Source of the DNA: Clostridiales bacterium
GTDB lineage: Bacteria; Bacillota_A; Clostridia; Lachnospirales; Lachnospiraceae
Assembly (NCBI GenBank): GCA_030154385.1
Contig: JASKJZ010000008.1
Coordinates: 1 to 20,525, forward strand
Direction: 5' to 3'
Length of the DNA: 20,525 bases
In this document: positions 1 through 7,907 of the stretch, piece by piece
Numbering within the stretch: position 1 is the first letter of the stretch
How the letters are laid out: every line of letters begins with the position of its first letter
Notes under the pieces: model-generated
What the model saw: only the letters and a program-made list of their open reading frames with translations
What the model was told of the DNA's origin: nothing
The model's database searches: none
Program-made: the position numbers and the translations under genes

Positions 1-78
1 TGTTACAAAATGGAAAAAAATAGTTAAATTTTAACAGTCAAATGCAAAATCATTCATTTTTTGTAATTTTCTTACTCC

Positions 79-107
79 ATATTACATTTTATTAAAAATA
101 TTGTCAA
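79..107 (-). promoter_or_regulatory. Sigma-A-type promoter firing leftward out of the window
   Basis: On the minus strand a perfect -35 box TTGACA (complement of 102-107) is followed after a 17-base spacer by TAATAT (complement of 79-84). This is near consensus for a housekeeping sigma-A promoter. Transcription would start near position 72 and leave the window at its left edge. It sits just beyond the terminator hairpin at 163-186, so it most likely belongs to the next gene, which is not in the window. No ribosome binding site with an open frame is seen in the 70 or so bases left, so a leader of at least that length is implied. Confidence 0.6.
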
Positions 108-160
108 GAAAGTTATAAGGATTCGACACGGTATTTCGTAAGGAAAATTTATGAAATTGT

Positions 161-186
161 AAAAAACCCCGTATTTACGGGGTTTT
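161..186 (-). terminator. Rho-independent terminator ending the glycan operon
   Basis: The bases AAAACCCCGT (163-172) and ACGGGGTTTT (177-186) form a perfect 10-bp stem around the loop ATTT. On the minus strand the stem is followed directly by six T residues (complement of 161-166), a classic intrinsic terminator. Read on the plus strand the stem ends in TTTTCTT, so it may act in both directions. It lies about 460 bases past the stop of the last operon gene and just before the leftward promoter at 79-107, which fits termination of the operon transcript. Confidence 0.8.
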
Positions 187-645
187 CTTGGTTTTGGAAA
201 GCGAAATTTTAACATGATTTTTATTGGGAGGTGGGTAAGTATGGGTTAATTTATTGGCAAATCTTGTGTATTTCATTCTGGTTTCGGTTACTAATTACGC
301 GTTCTAAACATTATTATATTGATATATGTAACGTTTTTACTTTGAAATTACAATGATTTTACGTGTATAATATTTTTTTGAAATCGTATAGATAAATTAT
401 ATGCAAATACCAATATATAAATGAGCCATTTTCACCCCCCCTGTATACTAAATAATCATTCATAAATTCGTTATACCTAATAAAGACTTATTCTGATTGT
501 ACAAAAAACAGCCCATTTCTACATTGTTATGTGCAACTCAGCATCCTGATTGATCGCTATGAAGTATTAAGATGCGTGAAACACAACATCCAAAAAGGTT
601 AACTTTCATGCACATTCTACATTGTTTGTTAATCTTAGTCCCCTC
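187..645. other. Gene-free AT-rich intergenic stretch
   Basis: Between the terminator hairpin and the last operon gene I see no supported gene on either strand. What can be seen: a promoter-like pair on the plus strand (342-371); a run of seven C at 435-441; a 12-base direct repeat TTCTACATTGTT at 517-528 and 615-626; and one minus-strand ATG behind a G-rich stretch that opens a frame of only ten codons. If the operon terminates at the hairpin, this would be an unusually long 3' untranslated tail. It could equally be the remains of a lost gene. Confidence 0.5.
342..371 (+). promoter_or_regulatory. Promoter-like pair on the plus strand
   Basis: TTGAAA (342-347) and TATAAT (366-371) are separated by 18 bases, a fair sigma-A match. 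It points rightward, against the operon, and no plus-strand gene with a ribosome binding site follows. If active it would make an RNA antisense to the operon tail or to the isomerase gene ending at 646. The surroundings are very AT-rich, so a chance match is quite possible. Confidence 0.25.
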
Positions 646-1584
646 TTATACTTCTATCTCCCTTGCAAAATACTGACCTATTTTAGCAATAAAACCTAAT
701 GTGTCCTGCTTCATATGATTCGGAAATGCAGATATTACAGGTGCTGTTTCAAAACTTAGAACCTTATTAAATTTTATATTTCTCAATCCTCTGATAAATC
801 CATCCCAATCTGTAGATGAATGGTTTTCTCTGTTTTTTGTAAAGGTAAAAGGTATCTGATGCAAATCATCGCTCCCATTATTATCATGGATGTGCAGTAC
901 TTTTAATCTTTCTCCAAGTTCTGTAATAAAGCTCTCAAAATCAATTCCTACCAGATTGGCATGTCCTGTGTCAAAACAAAAGCCCAGAACATCAGCATGA
1001 TATTTTTCATTTATGCGATCTATTCGTTTTACTGCCTTTTTTACGTCACAGCAAGGTCCTTCAACAATATGTCTTCCGATGGAAGTGTATATATTTTCAA
1101 TACAGATTGTTATCCCCATTTCTTTCGCCATCGGAGCAAGCACTTCTAGAAATTCTCTGGTTTTCTCCCACTCAGCCTCTTCACTCCCCAGATATCTTAC
1201 CAATTTTAAACCATGTACTACTATATATTTGCAGTCAAAGAATGCACATATTCTTATGCTCTTTTCCGCCACCACATTTAACAGATAATCATTTAATTCC
1301 TGACTGCCGCCTGGTACATAATTGGGATATGGCATATGCATTTGGTTAATTCTAATGCCTGATATTTTAGCTGCTTCTCTATGAGGAGAAAAAAATGTTG
1401 CAAGCTCTGCATCTGTTTTATCAAAAAATGAATTCAACTCACCATCATACAAGGACTTATTTGTCAAATAAGAATTCAGGCTAAAATCACCGCAGGTAAA
1501 TCCTGCTCTTCTCAATAATTTAAAACCTTCCAGAGGATTCTCGTCGCAGATAATACTTTTTGTCTGTACTCCTACTTCTATCAT
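646..1584 (-). CDS. Sugar phosphate isomerase/epimerase (xylose-isomerase-like TIM barrel)
   Basis: A 312-residue single-domain protein of the AP-endonuclease-2/xylose-isomerase-like TIM-barrel family (IolI, hydroxypyruvate isomerase, tagatose epimerase type). These are cytoplasmic metal-dependent enzymes that interconvert ketoses and aldoses or epimerise them. The four expected metal ligands are visible: E163 in CIEN, D205 in FDTGH, H231 in LHIHD and E279 in SFET, so the enzyme looks active. The start ATG follows GAGGAG at a suitable distance and overlaps, as ATGA, the TGA that would end the preceding gene if its amber codon were read through. It is the last gene of the operon and a tandem paralogue of the 1683-2765 protein, but lacks the C-terminal Rossmann-like domain. 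It probably prepares a small sugar or polyol precursor for the glycan. The substrate cannot be told from sequence. Confidence 0.85.
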   Translation of the reverse strand: MIEVGVQTKSIICDENPLEGFKLLRRAGFTCGDFSLNSYLTNKSLYDGELNSFFDKTDAELATFFSPHREAAKISGIRINQMHMPYPNYVPGGSQELNDYLLNVVAEKSIRICAFFDCKYIVVHGLKLVRYLGSEEAEWEKTREFLEVLAPMAKEMGITICIENIYTSIGRHIVEGPCCDVKKAVKRIDRINEKYHADVLGFCFDTGHANLVGIDFESFITELGERLKVLHIHDNNGSDDLHQIPFTFTKNRENHSSTDWDGFIRGLRNIKFNKVLSFETAPVISAFPNHMKQDTLGFIAKIGQYFAREIEV

Positions 1585-1685
1585 TGCAGTCTCCTCTTCT
1601 CTAACCTGTCAAAATAAAAGGACGGCATATACTCATCATTAAAATACTCAACGTTTTTAACACCAAGGGCCCGTAGCTGTGTCTA
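1581..1685 (-). other. In-frame continuation beyond an amber codon
   Basis: After the TAG at 1683-1685 the same frame stays open for 33 codons and ends with TGA at 1581-1583, which overlaps the next start codon as ATGA. The translated tail begins TQLRALGVKNVEYF and matches the end of the accessory domain in the 2785-5109 protein (KQLTNMGIKNFSIYDS). Read through, the gene would run 1581-2765 and give 394 residues. So the tail was, or still is, coding. Explanations are a recent nonsense mutation (for example CAG to TAG), suppression or recoding of TAG, or a base-call error. Confidence 0.75.
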
Positions 1686-2765
1686 TATCTCACGGTAATA
1701 AATATTGCAGATAAATATACCACAGTCAGCCGGGATATCTCTCAAAACCCCAGGATTCTTTACCTCTAATCCTTCAAAATCTGTTCCCCAAAGAGAAGAA
1801 TTATTGTCGCAGGTAAACAGCGGCTTATACTTTTCTCCATAACATTTCATAAAATTACGGCACATGTTCCCTGCTCCAAAAAGGATAATGAATTTGTACT
1901 TTTTTAATGCGTTTTCAATTCCAATCTGCCACTGAAAATAATCACCTATTGATTTTGCCAGGGAAAGTAACTGGGGGCGGAGAATTGGAGAAAATCCTCT
2001 GACAGTATCCGATATTTCAAGTATAAGTTGTCCATTGAATCCGCATTGTCTTAAACCTCTTACGAGACTTAACCAATCTGTTACCGGCTGCCCCCCATTA
2101 CTATTGGTAAATGGGAGCAATGCAGAATCATCCTCTCCATAATTATCCTTAAGACTAACAGCATGCAGACGTTTTCCTAATGTCATTGCAAATTCGTGCA
2201 TATCCTGCCCGCCAATGTTGCAATGACCCACATCCATACAGAAACCGAAACGCTCCATCCCGACTTCTTTATTAAGCTCATCAATCCACTGACATGCAAG
2301 TCGTACATCAGAACAGATTCCCCGAAGCAAGTGTCCATTAAGGTTTCTGCACAAATTAGTCAGCAGAATTTTCGTATTAAAGTGCTCACATTCTTTGGCA
2401 AGATTCAGATAATATAATTTATTTTCTTTCCATTCCTGACCTGATTCAAGTCCATACCAAAGGGGGGGGACTATGACATAATCGCAGCAAATAGCTTCAC
2501 TTGCATGTATGACCTCCTGTGCATTAATCGTTTGCGCTTTGGCAACAGAAATTTTCAAACCACTGCTCTTTAATGTGTGACTGATAGTTTCAAAAGACAC
2601 CTGCCTCAGATCGGTCCGGTAATTTTCTTTTACAATATCCTCTTCAGAACCAAACATGTCAAAATCCAACATGCAGGAAATAAAGCCTGCATTTGCCATA
2701 TCACGTATACCTTGTTTAGGATGCGAGGTATCTACAATTCCATAGACGGAACAGCTTAATTCCAT
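1683..2765 (-). CDS. TIM-barrel isomerase paralogue with truncated Rossmann-like C-terminal domain
   Basis: Residues 1-285 are a xylose-isomerase-like TIM barrel clearly related to the following gene (shared GFCxDxGHxN and the DN-G-DD then PFT stretch). D178 and E250 are kept, but two expected metal ligands are changed: the glutamate of IEN is T136 (LLTN) and the histidine before the KD pair is S204 (VSLKD). It may therefore be a non-catalytic paralogue. Residues 291-360 begin the accessory Rossmann-like domain (LFGAGNM, then CDNNSSLWGT). The frame stops at TAG (1683-1685) before the last helix and strand of that domain; see the separate entry for the 33-codon in-frame continuation. The start ATG follows AAAGGAGAG. 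A run of eight C in the coding strand (2462-2469) encodes part of VPPL. The gene follows the 774-residue gene by 19 bases. Confidence 0.8.
   Translation of the reverse strand: MELSCSVYGIVDTSHPKQGIRDMANAGFISCMLDFDMFGSEEDIVKENYRTDLRQVSFETISHTLKSSGLKISVAKAQTINAQEVIHASEAICCDYVIVPPLWYGLESGQEWKENKLYYLNLAKECEHFNTKILLTNLCRNLNGHLLRGICSDVRLACQWIDELNKEVGMERFGFCMDVGHCNIGGQDMHEFAMTLGKRLHAVSLKDNYGEDDSALLPFTNSNGGQPVTDWLSLVRGLRQCGFNGQLILEISDTVRGFSPILRPQLLSLAKSIGDYFQWQIGIENALKKYKFIILFGAGNMCRNFMKCYGEKYKPLFTCDNNSSLWGTDFEGLEVKNPGVLRDIPADCGIFICNIYYREI
2462..2469 (-). repeat. Homopolymer run of eight C in a coding strand
   Basis: Eight consecutive G on the plus strand read as C8 in the coding strand of the TIM-barrel gene at 1683-2765, spanning codons GTC CCC CCC CTT (residues 99-102). 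Such runs are prone to slippage, and a one-base change would frameshift the protein at about one quarter of its length. In this sequence the run is in frame. Confidence 0.6.
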
Positions 2766-2784
2766 AAATCTCTCCTTTATTGAC

Positions 2785-5109
2785 TCAATACATTTTTTTC
2801 TCTCTAATAACCGCTTTCAGCTTAGTAGAACTAATAGATTCCGTATAGGGAAAGAAAATCAAGTCAGCTCCGTGTCTTTGTAAAAATTCTTTATTTGCTA
2901 TCCAGACCGGGTCATTTATATAATCACTACCGGAAAACTGTACATCAAACTGATATCTTCGGTAGGCTTCGTCTGTTCCACCACGATCTAAAGGAATTTC
3001 CACCGCTTCATCCACATATCTACACGCACGCACGATATCTATTCTATCTCCAAATGGAATTTCAGGATTTGAACGCTTATGATTGCGTACACCTTCATCA
3101 CTGACAACTCCAACAATGAGATAATTGCACTGATCTTTTGCCCTCTTCAGTAAATTCAAATGTCCAATGTGAAATAAATCAAACACGCCTGCTACATAAC
3201 CTATATTATATTTCTTCTTTTTTTCATCCGTATTATTAGCCGTCACCTGATTTTTACGAGGATATTCCATTCCACTGTCATAGATGCTGAAGTTTTTAAT
3301 TCCCATATTTGTAAGTTGCTTTACTACAGGCACATAATTTTTAATGCACACAATCACCTTACATTGAGCAAAATCCAAGGTTTTCAGTACATCAGGATTC
3401 ATAATAGGAATGTTATAAATCTGCGTTCCCCATTTCTGCTTCTGATTGTCTACTATTCCTGTCACATTAAAATCTCTGCCAAACTGAGATAAAAACATTT
3501 CAGCAAAATTTCCAGAACCAAAAAGATATATCTTTCTGCCTTCTGCATGACGGAAAATATCCCGGAACATATGATTATATTCTTTTTCCGAATAGTTCAT
3601 ACGCTGTCTATTCCCATTAATTATATCTGCATTTCGCCTATGCTCTTTATTATATTTACTAAGTTCTTCCTCATTTCTTAATTTATTAAGAAATCTCCAT
3701 ATAAATTTGTTAAATAAATCCTGGTACTCTAATAAATGATACCTTTTTAGCAGTTCCTTTCGTGGTAATATCAATTCAAAGCTTGTATTATATTGATATA
3801 TAAAATCAATGTTTCTTAAAAATATTGCTTTTGCAGGAAGATGCTCCACATACAATTCCTGATCAAAAAACAGGAAATCAGAATCCTTATAAAATCCATT
3901 CAGGACTACTAAATCAATATAACCACGTTTTAAGATCACTCCAAGATTTTCCTGTTCCTCTAGTGTTCCAAATGCGATTTTTCTCCACTTGTCTTTCTTT
4001 GGATCATCTGCTTTTCTATGTTCCCATCCAGGTTCAAAGCATTCCCAGTCTATTTGATCATAAGGTACATGTTCTGAAGAATTCTTTATAAGATTCCAAA
4101 AATTATCCATCTCGCTCAAGAATTTTTCCTTATCCGATTTTATTAATTCTCTAAAATAAGTAACTAGTGGAATTCCATCCACAAATGGCATAACCAAAGA
4201 ATTATTATCTAATCTTGCATCAATCATATGTATCCCGTGTTTTTGAAGATACTTGTTATTATCTGCAAGCTGATACAGTTTTTTCACCCCATCTTTGTAA
4301 AGAGCTCTTTTTTCTACCTGATTATCTTTCCTGATTATTGTACACATTCCATTTTCGGGACCACGATCCATAGATACAGTGATTTGCAGAGTATTGGAAT
4401 AAACCCCATTTAATGGACATTCAATCAAAAATCCATTCGCCATTGAATGAAACATATTATTCTCAAGAAGCGTAGAATAAAGGCTTTCTTCCTCTAAAAA
4501 AACCGTATCGGGATAATTATACTGCGGAAAAATTCTGATATTAAATTCTTCATTCGGCACGTAATCCTCAGAAATAAGAACTTGCGGTCTGGAAATATCC
4601 GGAAAAACAGAATAAAAACGTTTATTACCAAAGCCCGCTTGTTTCAGAATATAAGAAAGTTCTGCTTTCGAATAGAGTCTGCCCTCCATTTCTTGCCGGT
4701 CTGCCGGATTAATACGCAAGTAATTCTCTACACTGTCAAAATTACGTCCTGTAAAAGGGTCCCTATCCCCACAGAAATACCTGATGCCAAGGCGATTATC
4801 TGATCCTATTAAAAGAACACCGCCGCTTTTGAGGCTTTCTCTTACTACGCTCAAAAACTTAGTCGGATTCCTGGCGTACTCTATAGAACCAATCAGAACT
4901 GCATAATCATATTTTTCTTTTTGAAAGCTAAAGCTTTCTTCATTTATCTGTTTCATTGGTAAATAAAAGCAGTCTGTTCCCATTTCAATAAGGCATTCTG
5001 CTATGGGATTATTACTATCCAGCTCACTTCCTATGCATAATACCTTACATGGAAGTGAGAATGTATACCATTTCAAAATCCCCTTATTCAGTTCATGGAT
5101 AAGATTCAT
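2785..5109 (-). CDS. Four-domain fusion: methyltransferase-like, kinase-like, Rossmann-like and CDP-forming cytidylyltransferase
   Basis: A 774-residue protein. Residues 1-230 resemble class I methyltransferases (DNRLGIRYF at 104-112), but the SAM-binding loop is degenerate (VLCIGSELDSN in place of a GxGxG motif). Residues 235-490 resemble an aminoglycoside/choline-kinase fold, with D399, N404 and D416 in the spacing of the catalytic loop and metal-binding aspartate. Residues 525-615 are the accessory Rossmann-like domain (LFGSGNFAE, then VDNQKQKWGT). Residues 634-774 are a TagD/ethanolamine-phosphate-type cytidylyltransferase with HIGH (647-650) and ESISST (757-762). A phosphorylation step followed by CDP activation in one chain is the likely function; the substrate is unknown. 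The first three domains correspond to the products of the separate genes at 10537-11454 and 9436-10530. The ATG follows GGGGAG, and the gene begins 20 bases after the preceding GT2 gene. Confidence 0.8.
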   Translation of the reverse strand: MNLIHELNKGILKWYTFSLPCKVLCIGSELDSNNPIAECLIEMGTDCFYLPMKQINEESFSFQKEKYDYAVLIGSIEYARNPTKFLSVVRESLKSGGVLLIGSDNRLGIRYFCGDRDPFTGRNFDSVENYLRINPADRQEMEGRLYSKAELSYILKQAGFGNKRFYSVFPDISRPQVLISEDYVPNEEFNIRIFPQYNYPDTVFLEEESLYSTLLENNMFHSMANGFLIECPLNGVYSNTLQITVSMDRGPENGMCTIIRKDNQVEKRALYKDGVKKLYQLADNNKYLQKHGIHMIDARLDNNSLVMPFVDGIPLVTYFRELIKSDKEKFLSEMDNFWNLIKNSSEHVPYDQIDWECFEPGWEHRKADDPKKDKWRKIAFGTLEEQENLGVILKRGYIDLVVLNGFYKDSDFLFFDQELYVEHLPAKAIFLRNIDFIYQYNTSFELILPRKELLKRYHLLEYQDLFNKFIWRFLNKLRNEEELSKYNKEHRRNADIINGNRQRMNYSEKEYNHMFRDIFRHAEGRKIYLFGSGNFAEMFLSQFGRDFNVTGIVDNQKQKWGTQIYNIPIMNPDVLKTLDFAQCKVIVCIKNYVPVVKQLTNMGIKNFSIYDSGMEYPRKNQVTANNTDEKKKKYNIGYVAGVFDLFHIGHLNLLKRAKDQCNYLIVGVVSDEGVRNHKRSNPEIPFGDRIDIVRACRYVDEAVEIPLDRGGTDEAYRRYQFDVQFSGSDYINDPVWIANKEFLQRHGADLIFFPYTESISSTKLKAVIREKKMY

Positions 5110-5129
5110 TTCACTACTCCCCTCATCAC

Positions 5130-6524
5130 TTATTTCCCCTTATTATAACCTTTGATCTGATTAAAGCATTCTCTCGAACGATACAGCCTGATATCAATCC
5201 ACTCAATGCTGAATTCAATGATTTGATCAGGCCTTACTTCTAACCCATTTAATTGTTTTTTAATATCCTGAACACATCTTTTATTTGCAATCACATATTT
5301 TATTGAACTATCTTTGAGATTACAAGGCATTTCCGTATAAATTCCCTTTTCTTTCGTTCCCCACTTAGAAGAAGCATTATCCCAGAAAGCTCTCGGTGTC
5401 AAGCCATAATGTATCTGAAGAATATCCGCTAAATATGTGCCCCACTGGCCACAGCCAAAAATAATATATTCACTATTCCCGATTGCTTCCCTAATGCTAT
5501 GAATGTATCTTACCTTATTCATGTAATACTCATAATCATACTGAAACAATTCTCTCGGATTCTCTAAGAGCATATGTACCCTTGCCCACTGCACATCAGT
5601 AAAATCTTCCTTACACAATATCCTTTTATCCAAAGCATATCTTAACTTTGCCCGCAGACCCTCAATTCCATTCTCTGACACTCTCCAAAATATTCCTGAC
5701 GATGCCATCTCATAAAACCGGTTAAGAGTCAATAAAACCATTTTTTTATAACAAATTTTTACCCAGCCACCAGACAGCCCTTGCAGAAATTCTTCTATGA
5801 TATGGTAATACTCTCCGTTTGTATATATGATACTTTTACTATTATAAGAAGATGCTGCAAAATTGTCCTGTCTATACAAATACACGCTACGATTGACATA
5901 TCTTGCCTTATGTGCCGTACTAATAATTCGAAATAATACGCTGATATCCTGAAAAGCCGCACCAAAAGTTTCTTGAAATCTAATGCTCTTAAAAAAATCT
6001 GCACGATAGATTCCATTCCACAAAAAATTATCTGATAAAAAAATTGTAGGATCACTTGATGGATTAACCTCTAAATACTCTTCTTTGATATCCCTAAGAC
6101 CTACGTAAGGGGTATATTGTAGTATTTTATGAATGCTTCCAGCCCTTTCATAAAACTGAACTGCATTGCCCTTTATATAATCTATGTCCTTGCCATGAAC
6201 AGTATTGTACAAAACCTCAAACATATCTGGCTCTGCAATATCATCTGTTTCCACAATGCCTATATATTCACCTTTTGCGGCATCAATTCCAAGGTTTAGC
6301 TGATATCCGTAGCTTCTTTTATCTGAATGAACAATCGTTATCCTATCATCTGTATTCGCATGCTTTTCCAATATTTCAAGTGTTCCATCCGTAGATCCAG
6401 CATCTATACAAATGATTTGAATATCCTTCAATGTCTGATTTACAACAGATGAAATACATTGATCTATATAATTTGCCACGTTAAGGCTTGGCATAAGTAC
6501 GGATACCTTATAATTCGTCATCAT
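5130..6524 (-). CDS. GT2 glycosyltransferase with C-terminal Rossmann-like domain
   Basis: A 464-residue protein. Residues 5-230 form a GT-A family 2 glycosyltransferase domain: KVSVLMPSLN at the start, DAGSTDG for nucleotide binding (41-47), and VETDD (91-95) as the DxD-equivalent metal site. It would transfer a sugar from a nucleotide-sugar to a glycan or lipid-linked acceptor at the inner membrane face. Residues 350-440 are the accessory Rossmann-like domain (IIFGCGQWG, then WDNASSKWGT). No membrane segments are seen. The protein is a tandem paralogue of the preceding gene product, of identical length. The start (two adjacent ATG codons) follows AAAGGAA and overlaps the end of that gene by 17 bases, so translation is probably coupled. 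Confidence 0.88.
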   Translation of the reverse strand: MMTNYKVSVLMPSLNVANYIDQCISSVVNQTLKDIQIICIDAGSTDGTLEILEKHANTDDRITIVHSDKRSYGYQLNLGIDAAKGEYIGIVETDDIAEPDMFEVLYNTVHGKDIDYIKGNAVQFYERAGSIHKILQYTPYVGLRDIKEEYLEVNPSSDPTIFLSDNFLWNGIYRADFFKSIRFQETFGAAFQDISVLFRIISTAHKARYVNRSVYLYRQDNFAASSYNSKSIIYTNGEYYHIIEEFLQGLSGGWVKICYKKMVLLTLNRFYEMASSGIFWRVSENGIEGLRAKLRYALDKRILCKEDFTDVQWARVHMLLENPRELFQYDYEYYMNKVRYIHSIREAIGNSEYIIFGCGQWGTYLADILQIHYGLTPRAFWDNASSKWGTKEKGIYTEMPCNLKDSSIKYVIANKRCVQDIKKQLNGLEVRPDQIIEFSIEWIDIRLYRSRECFNQIKGYNKGK

Positions 6525-7902
6525 TTGTATTTATTCCTTTCATTTGAAATGCATTCTTAAAGTATTCTATGACGCTAACAAAATCAGGAAATATATATGA
6601 AATAATAATTTGTTCATTACCAACACCTAGGGATAAAAGCTGCTCTTTTATCTGACATGCATACTTTTTATTAACAATTACAAATGTTAATTCCCTATAA
6701 ATATTAACTGCCTCCTCAACCGTAATAATTTGGTATCCATGAAAGTCCATGCCGCGTATGGACACATTATTATCACATACTGCTTCAATTATTTTCGCCC
6801 CAATGATAGCTTGCATACTTACAAATCTCTCGGCATAATATCCTGCTGATACACAAACGCATTTATGGTTATTATTAGTTGAATCCCTAAACCATTTTAA
6901 AAAAGTATACTGTTGATGCTCAAATTTATTATATTCCTCCTCTCTATCAAATACGGAAAGATAATATAATATTCTCTGATCAGCTTCCGTTAACTTATCC
7001 AGTACTGGAGTGTACTCATCCATCTGATTATAAATTCTTGCAAGGAATTCTCTTCTGCCATTAGAAGATAACCTGCGATAATTCCAGAAATAACTAATCA
7101 ACTTGTATTTTTTTAATTCTTCCTCAAAAAAATCGGTGCCAACACTACTTTCTCTAAGTCTTCTATAAACATAGTCATATTCTTCCACTATAGAACACGT
7201 CTTGAAATCGGATTTGACAGACGAATTTGAATTATCTATTCTATAATAATAATCACAGTCCACAGTATACATACATGTTCCGGCAAACGCCCCTACCAAA
7301 ATAGAAAATCCAGTGTCCTGATAGGAAGCGCCCGATGTTTCATTTAACTGTATACTGTTTTTAAGTAAAAAGTCTTTTTTATATAGACCAGTCCAAATAT
7401 GTACAGGATCGAACAACCTATACTTCGGTAGCAAATATAAATCAATCAGCACATTCATATTATCGTCTTTTTTACATGTTTTCTCATAAAATCGAGTATT
7501 ATTGATATCTCCAAATTGAATAAACCCACCTTTAATAAAATCCGGTTTGTTTTCCTTAGCATTTCTATAAAGGTTTTGATACATATCCAAAGAAATATAA
7601 TCATCAGACTCAACAATCCCTATGTATTCGCCCTTAGCCATCTGAATTCCAAGGTTTACCTGAGCACCATAGCTTTTTTTTTCGGATTGAATTAATATAA
7701 TTCTTTTATCGGTCTTCATATAAGAAAAAATCAATTCTATTGTACCATCTTTTGAACCTGCATCTACACATATAATTTCAATATCTTTCAATGTCTGATT
7801 ACATACACTCTTCATGCATTCTGCCAGATACTCAATAGAGTTCAGCATAGGCATAATTACTGATACTTTTATATTACTCAAGCTTGATGCACTCCTTTTC
7901 AT
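6508..7902 (-). CDS. GT2 glycosyltransferase with C-terminal Rossmann-like domain
   Basis: Residues 12-240 are a GT-A family 2 domain (KVSVIMPMLN, DAGSKDG at 47-53, VESDD at 97-101). Residues 345-440 are a divergent copy of the accessory Rossmann-like domain: the glycine loop reads VSAGYYAE rather than GAG, followed by VCDNNVSIRG. The start is uncertain. The ATG at 7900-7902 has no clear ribosome binding site before it, whereas AAAAGGAG lies inside codons 2-4 and is placed for the in-frame TTG at 7879-7881 (residue 8), which also puts KVSVIMP at the usual distance from the N-terminus. With that start the protein has 457 residues. The gene follows the previous GT2 gene by 5 bases. It probably adds a related or consecutive sugar to that of its paralogue at 5130-6524. 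Confidence 0.87.
   Translation of the reverse strand: MKRSASSLSNIKVSVIMPMLNSIEYLAECMKSVCNQTLKDIEIICVDAGSKDGTIELIFSYMKTDKRIILIQSEKKSYGAQVNLGIQMAKGEYIGIVESDDYISLDMYQNLYRNAKENKPDFIKGGFIQFGDINNTRFYEKTCKKDDNMNVLIDLYLLPKYRLFDPVHIWTGLYKKDFLLKNSIQLNETSGASYQDTGFSILVGAFAGTCMYTVDCDYYYRIDNSNSSVKSDFKTCSIVEEYDYVYRRLRESSVGTDFFEEELKKYKLISYFWNYRRLSSNGRREFLARIYNQMDEYTPVLDKLTEADQRILYYLSVFDREEEYNKFEHQQYTFLKWFRDSTNNNHKCVCVSAGYYAERFVSMQAIIGAKIIEAVCDNNVSIRGMDFHGYQIITVEEAVNIYRELTFVIVNKKYACQIKEQLLSLGVGNEQIIISYIFPDFVSVIEYFKNAFQMKGINTNDDEL
7879..7896 (-). promoter_or_regulatory. Ribosome binding site favouring a TTG start
   Basis: AGGAG (7892-7896) lies 10 bases before the TTG at 7879-7881, inside the first codons of the longer reading from ATG 7902. 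No such site precedes that ATG. This suggests the true N-terminus of the GT2 protein is seven residues shorter. Confidence 0.45.
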
Positions 7903-7907
7903 CTGCT

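Noticed and set aside
228..248. Plus-strand GGGAGGTGGG followed by ATG GGT TAA
   Set aside because: The frame has two codons only; there is no downstream gene to regulate and no sign of an attenuator.
391..435. Minus-strand mini-frame of ten codons after a GGGGGGG stretch
   Set aside because: Although the G-rich stretch resembles a ribosome binding site, the product (MAHLYIGICI) is too short and without context to call a gene.
517..626. 12-base direct repeat TTCTACATTGTT
   Set aside because: Only two copies, no flanking inverted repeats and no transposase; too short to call a mobile element or attachment site.
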